64,000 nt of DNA, taken from Eonycteris spelaea (lineage: Eukaryota > Chordata > Mammalia > Chiroptera > Pteropodidae). Position numbers and translations under genes: made by a program. Where the stretch lies: positions 5,916,501 to 5,980,500 of the forward strand of contig PUFA01000034.1 in NCBI GenBank assembly GCA_003508835.1. Reading direction: 5' to 3'. This document shows, in pieces, positions 59,501 through 64,000 of the stretch (its first letter is position 1; every line of letters begins with the position of its first letter). The notes below the pieces were generated by a model that was not told the DNA's origin, did no database searches, and saw only the letters and a program-made list of their open reading frames with translations.

Positions 59501-62049
59501 TTTCCTTCTGAATTTCAGTTCTCTTTTCCTTTCTTTCCTGTCTGCGGACAGGATACTCATCCTTTGCTGCAGGGAACACAATTACCCATGCATGCAATAG
59601 GGCCTCACCCTCTGGTCTCAACAGGGCCAAATATTTATAAAAAATTAAAATAACAACACGGAGATGGGAGTGGGGCAATTGGTATACTGTATAACAAATG
59701 ACAGAAAATACATATCCCTTTTATCTTTAAAGATGAATACATTACCTTAAACCTACATTTTACTTGCTTTTCCAGTAGTAATGCCGGCTCTGCCTTATCT
59801 TCAAGAGCAAGAACGGCTTGCACAATTGTCCTTTTTCGCAGACAGCTAGAAGCTAACCAGTCCATATGGAGATTCTATGTGATCTCTGTGTCCTGTTAGC
59901 ACCATGCACTACCTACTTCAGGTGATTGCTGAGAGTCTTGTGGCAATTAACCTCCAGCCACCCACCCTTCATTTAATCAGTAATCAACTAAACTTGCACT
60001 TGGTCAGAATCTTTTTATTTTTTACAGTTCGGTTGACTGAAATTACTTAAAAAAAAAATTCAACCTAATGTCAAAAGTCCAATGAGATAACTATGCAAAG
60101 TAAGGGTCAAGTATGTGTGCATAAGTTTAGAGAGAATTTTTCCAAAACATGCATAATGAAAAAAAAAAAGATATGACATTTTATATACTTAAGATGCTCA
60201 ATTTGGTTTGATTGATTCTGGGTATGAACTTTAAAGATGCTCACTCTGAGTTATTTAGAGCAGTGAAAAAAATTATCACTGGTGAAGAAGAAAACACAGG
60301 CTTTTTAAAATAAAAGGACATATTTCATGAAAGTGGATTCAGAAATAAACACCAAAATAAAGCAGCAAAGCAAAACTTTTGACCTGGTTCTTCTTGGTAC
60401 AAAACATAAGGACCATAACTTCTCAAGGGGCAGGGATGAGCAAGGCCAAGGGCTGAAATCAGGCTGGCAAACAAGGTCACCTCAACAGACATTTAAGTCA
60501 AGTAATTATTTCAAGTTACATCTTTTGGGAAGAGATAATATTTCAATAGTTATCATTTCTTTAATAGACTGATTGAGTCAGCCTTGATTCTACCTGGGGC
60601 TGGCACTCATACTGCACATATATAAAATATAAAGTGCCTCGTAATTTTGTGATAAGCAGCGATTAATCAGTAACTCTGTTCTCACATTCCCCAGTCCATC
60701 TTGGGTAACTGCCAGATCAGTTTTCCTAGCAAAAATTCACGCATGTGCACCTGCTGTCCTGGCTTCGCTGCTCCTGAGGATAACTCCCTCCTCATGTTAG
60801 TATAAGAGGCTCCTTCGCTGAGGTGGAAGGTTGCTGACCCACCAGTTCTGCTGGCCAGACTGTTGTCTGGATTCCTGAATCCTTGCCAGGGTTCTTCGGT
60901 GGCAAGCAACAGAAATTATTTAGGCTAACTCAGTGATAAAAGAGGAATTCGTTGGAATGACATGGGGTAGCACACAGAAGTTGAAGAAAAGTTAAACAAA
61001 CAGGCCTCAGAAGAGATCAGCCTCAGGGCTGCTGTGAGGATCAAGGTACAAAAACTAACGGAGAGTGTTCAGGGCAGTGCTGTCAGGATGAATAAGATCC
61101 TTGCCCTTTCAGCTGAAGATTCAAATTCCTGGAGAGGGCACTTGACTGGCTCAGCCTAGGTGATGTGCCCAGCCCTTTGGCGAGGGGACTGACATGCAAT
61201 GAGGGGAGGATAGTTCCCTTGGGTCAAATCAACCTGCTGGCACCAGAGGAAGACAAGGAGTGGTGAGGAAGAAGGAGCAGACAGAAGCTGCACTGTTTTC
61301 TGCTGTCACCTGGTTTCCATCTGCCTCCTGCTGACCTTAGACATACTGTCTTCTCTTACTTTGGACCCTTCTGGCCAAGTCTGATGATCATCGAGTTTGA
61401 ATCGCAATCTTCTCCTTGGTTGGACCTAAAGCCCGAAGTCAAATACGTTCTTACGAACCCTCTGACTTATGTTTCCCTTGTTGCCGCCCATTACTCTTCT
61501 CTGGTCCCTGGTTGGAACATCTGGATGTTTCTGGGCCACCAGTTTCTCTGAAATTCCCTCAAATGCACCCTGTCCTTGGGCAGATCACTGTTATCCTGGA
61601 CTCTTTCCCCCAAAATGCTTATTTTTAGCAGAATAATTCAAGATGTTTTACCTATGTACTTCCAAATTTTTGAAAATTGGCCAAGCAAGCAAGCAAACAA
61701 ACAGAACCACTCTTTCTTTGGAAATGCATAACCCTTAGGAATCTTACTTAGAAATTACTTCACATACGTTCCAAAGTCAACTCCTTCAAAATTACAATGT
61801 CGGTGAATGCGACGTCATCAGAAACGATTCTAATTTAACTCATGTTTATTCCTGCTGGCAAATTAAAATAAGAAAATTAAAGTACTGTGTAAAATCATTA
61901 AAACATCATTTTTAAAAATGAATAATTCAACTGCTTTCTTAGCATGCAACAAGAGATTGTAAAGTAAACTGACTTTTGACCCCAGGGTTTTAGCAGGTAA
62001 AATCAGATGAAGATTTGGTCAAGTACTACCAAATGTCACCATTCACCAC

Positions 62050-62240
62050 CACGGACACTTAACTGAGTTCCTGACATGTCAGGCACAGTTTTAAACATTT
62101 ATAGACATTATCATATTTAATCATCATCATATGTATAAACTTATAGGTTCATATTATCGTCCCCATTTTACAGAGAAGGAAAATAAAGCTCAACAACTTA
62201 GCTAGGGCTATATAGCTAATTCCTGGATGAGTTAGATGAT
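62050..62240 (-). repeat. MIR SINE (inverted)
   Basis: 'gacatgtcaggcacagttttaaacatttatagacattatcatatttaatcatcatc', 'ccccattttacagagaaggaaaataaagctc' and 'tatatagctaattcctgg' are reverse-complement MIR. Confidence 0.82.
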
Positions 62241-64000
62241 GATTGACATTCTATCATCCTAAATCGGTTTGGATCTGTTAAAAACTTTTACATGGGAAAA
62301 GGGTCCTCATATTAAAATTGGTGAGAAATGATGGATTCAAAGTTCAGGGAGAAAATATGATTGGAATCAGCAATCCCTTAACTTTATTCTAATGCACAGC
62401 TATGTGCCTTTTTATTTTTCCAAATGCCCTGTTGGTGATCGATCACCTCTTGGGGGTCATGGTTCACTGTGGTGGTTCTGATAAACACGACCATCTCTAA
62501 TTTGCTTATAGAGTTAGGAACCACCACTCCAATTTCAGAAATGAAAAGCACTTTCCTTCCTCAAAGTGAATAAACAGGACGATTCTAGGCCAAGAAAAAC
62601 TTACAGTAACAACAACAAAGAATCTGCTCTATTTAGACCAATTTGGTGATTTATCCAAATGGAAAAGCACAGCAGTTTCACATGTGAAAACAAGTCTGGC
62701 TTTCGTGATGCTTTTCTGACTGCTACTTTCTGAAGGTGAACTTTACTGAAAAAGACCCCCAGGTAAATCATTTACGAATTGTTAGTGGCTGGATGTTAAG
62801 TGTAATTGGCCTTGGTCTTCCGGTTTTACAAATGCTAAGCCCTTTGCATTCATGTCAATTTGCCTCAGTGAAAAGTTCTCGGATCCTGTGTGTGATGGCC
62901 CAGGATGGGCCTGATTGATAGGTGCAAGTCAGAATTCTTAACGTTTTCCTCCTTTACAAAATCATGGGTTTTAGGGTCTTGTCTTTACTTCGACTCTGTT
63001 TGCTTTTTTTTTTCCTGCATTCTATTTGCTTCTGAGATTATGATGTAGCCATTACATAATCTGCTGACGTTCTAATGCATTATGACGCTAATCAGGTTAC
63101 TACTCAACTTGATATAAAGAAATCAATTTAAATTGATTAAAATTTAACTGATTGATTTTAGTCAGTTTTAATTTAATGCATATTCTAAGCTCGGTTGGCC
63201 TTCAAGAGACCCAGAAAAAGAGGACGAGATTCTAGGACCAAAAGGTAATACAAATGGACGAGAAGCACAAGCTGATGGGGCAGGTGGAGGGGTGTGGGGA
63301 GAGAAAGAAATCGCTCTGTGGCACACTGACTGGAAATGGCCCATTCTCGCCAAATGCTTAGAATGGTCTAAAACCAATGGGACGTCCTTTGGTGATGGCT
63401 AAGAGGGTCTTTGGGCCCACGTCATTCCAGGTTTATAGCTGAGGGAGAAAGGTGGGGGTTCGCTGAGAAACAGTGGCCTGACCACGGCAAGAATCTTTAA
63501 ATCTATTTAATGCGAGGTTGACTCCAGGTCTATAACAAGAAAAACAACTGGTAAACCCCACGTTTATGTGTGGCCGTTATCTGTGCATCTCATCGTTAGC
63601 TCTGCATTGCACTTCAGGTTCGCGGTGAATGTGCACCAAATGAATTTCCACTTTCGACCTCGTGGCAGCCGGTTACGCATTAATGGAATTTGAGGGAGGC
63701 TGTGTGCCAGAGCTAGTTACGTGGCTTCTCTTTTAAATACCTGTCAAAAAGGATATATTTTAAAGATAAGAAATAAATAAATTATTATTATTATTAAATG
63801 TTACCCTGGATTATCTCTATAATTAACAGGGATTCTGGTTGAGATATTTGGAAAGTCACCATAAAAGAGATAAGATCATTGGGTGAAATTTAGCATCATT
63901 ATTTACATAGGATGGAGTAAGGTAAATAAAACTGTTCATTTTTTAATGGGACAGTGCTGTGGGAGGATGCCATTTCTGCTGATGTTTCCAAATAATGTTA

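Larger units (their letters stand above)
20768..64000 (-). other. COL4A3: COL4A3 intron 1 (partial, at least 43.2 kb)
   Basis: From the exon 2 acceptor to the right edge no collagen exon, signal-peptide exon, CpG-island promoter or other gene is visible. A very long first intron agrees with the human gene. Stretches with nothing recognised: 20768-22100, 22270-26420, 27100-28225, 28940-29925, 31450-32400, 33380-35040, 35240-36420, 37660-38900, 39120-39860, 42035-43770, 43935-46030, 49190-49530, 49650-51500, 53100-55650, 56275-59340 and 59500-62050, plus 62240-64000. Scattered ORFs there look like chance. Confidence 0.75.

Noticed and set aside
20768..64000. Search for COL4A3 exon 1 and the shared COL4A3/COL4A4 promoter
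   Set aside because: No CpG-rich promoter and no signal-peptide exon ending in a Ser-Lys-type junction with a donor was found.

Overview
The window is nuclear DNA of a placental mammal. It is mostly intron and old transposon fossils, and it carries 17 short exons of one gene read on the minus strand. The exons encode Gly-X-Y collagen repeats with the interruptions and cysteines of the collagen type IV alpha-3 chain (COL4A3), so this is the 5' part of that gene. By analogy with the human gene they are exons 2 (20711-20767) to 18 (1264-1305). Exon 1 (signal peptide) and the promoter should lie beyond the right edge. Exon 19 and the rest of the collagenous domain and NC1 should lie beyond the left edge. 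Intron 1 fills at least 20768-64000.

I see no Alu, B1/B2, carnivore, ruminant, pig or horse SINEs. The repeats I can name are MIR, L2, L1, MER5/hAT fossils, a MaLR-type LTR and another ERV LTR family. The L1 tails, especially at 14545-14840, look Laurasiatherian and resemble L1 tails I associate with bats. That species hint is weak.

Layout: 1-20.8 kb is the exon-bearing part. 20.8-64 kb is intron 1, with no gene that I can support. Its main contents are two copies of an LTR family that also occurs in intron 11, a MaLR LTR with a HAL1/L1-like block (29.9-31.4 kb), several L1 fragments, a 5' L1 half (46.27-48.9 kb), hAT fossils, MIRs, L2s and microsatellites.

The most notable result concerns the reading frame. 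All recognised exons are phase 0 and a multiple of three long except exon 8 (26 nt) and exon 10 (62 nt). In both, the Gly-X-Y frame visibly jumps inside the exon. Exon 3 carries losses of 2 + 1 + 3 nt that together keep frame but break the triplet pattern. Splice sites and the other 14 exons look normal. This could be a damaged allele or gene, skipping of frame-neutral exons, or an unpolished assembly; the sequence alone cannot decide. A second oddity is a 28-nt copy of L1 ORF1 sequence at 49150-49177 that forms a perfect 12-bp foldback next to a truncated L1.
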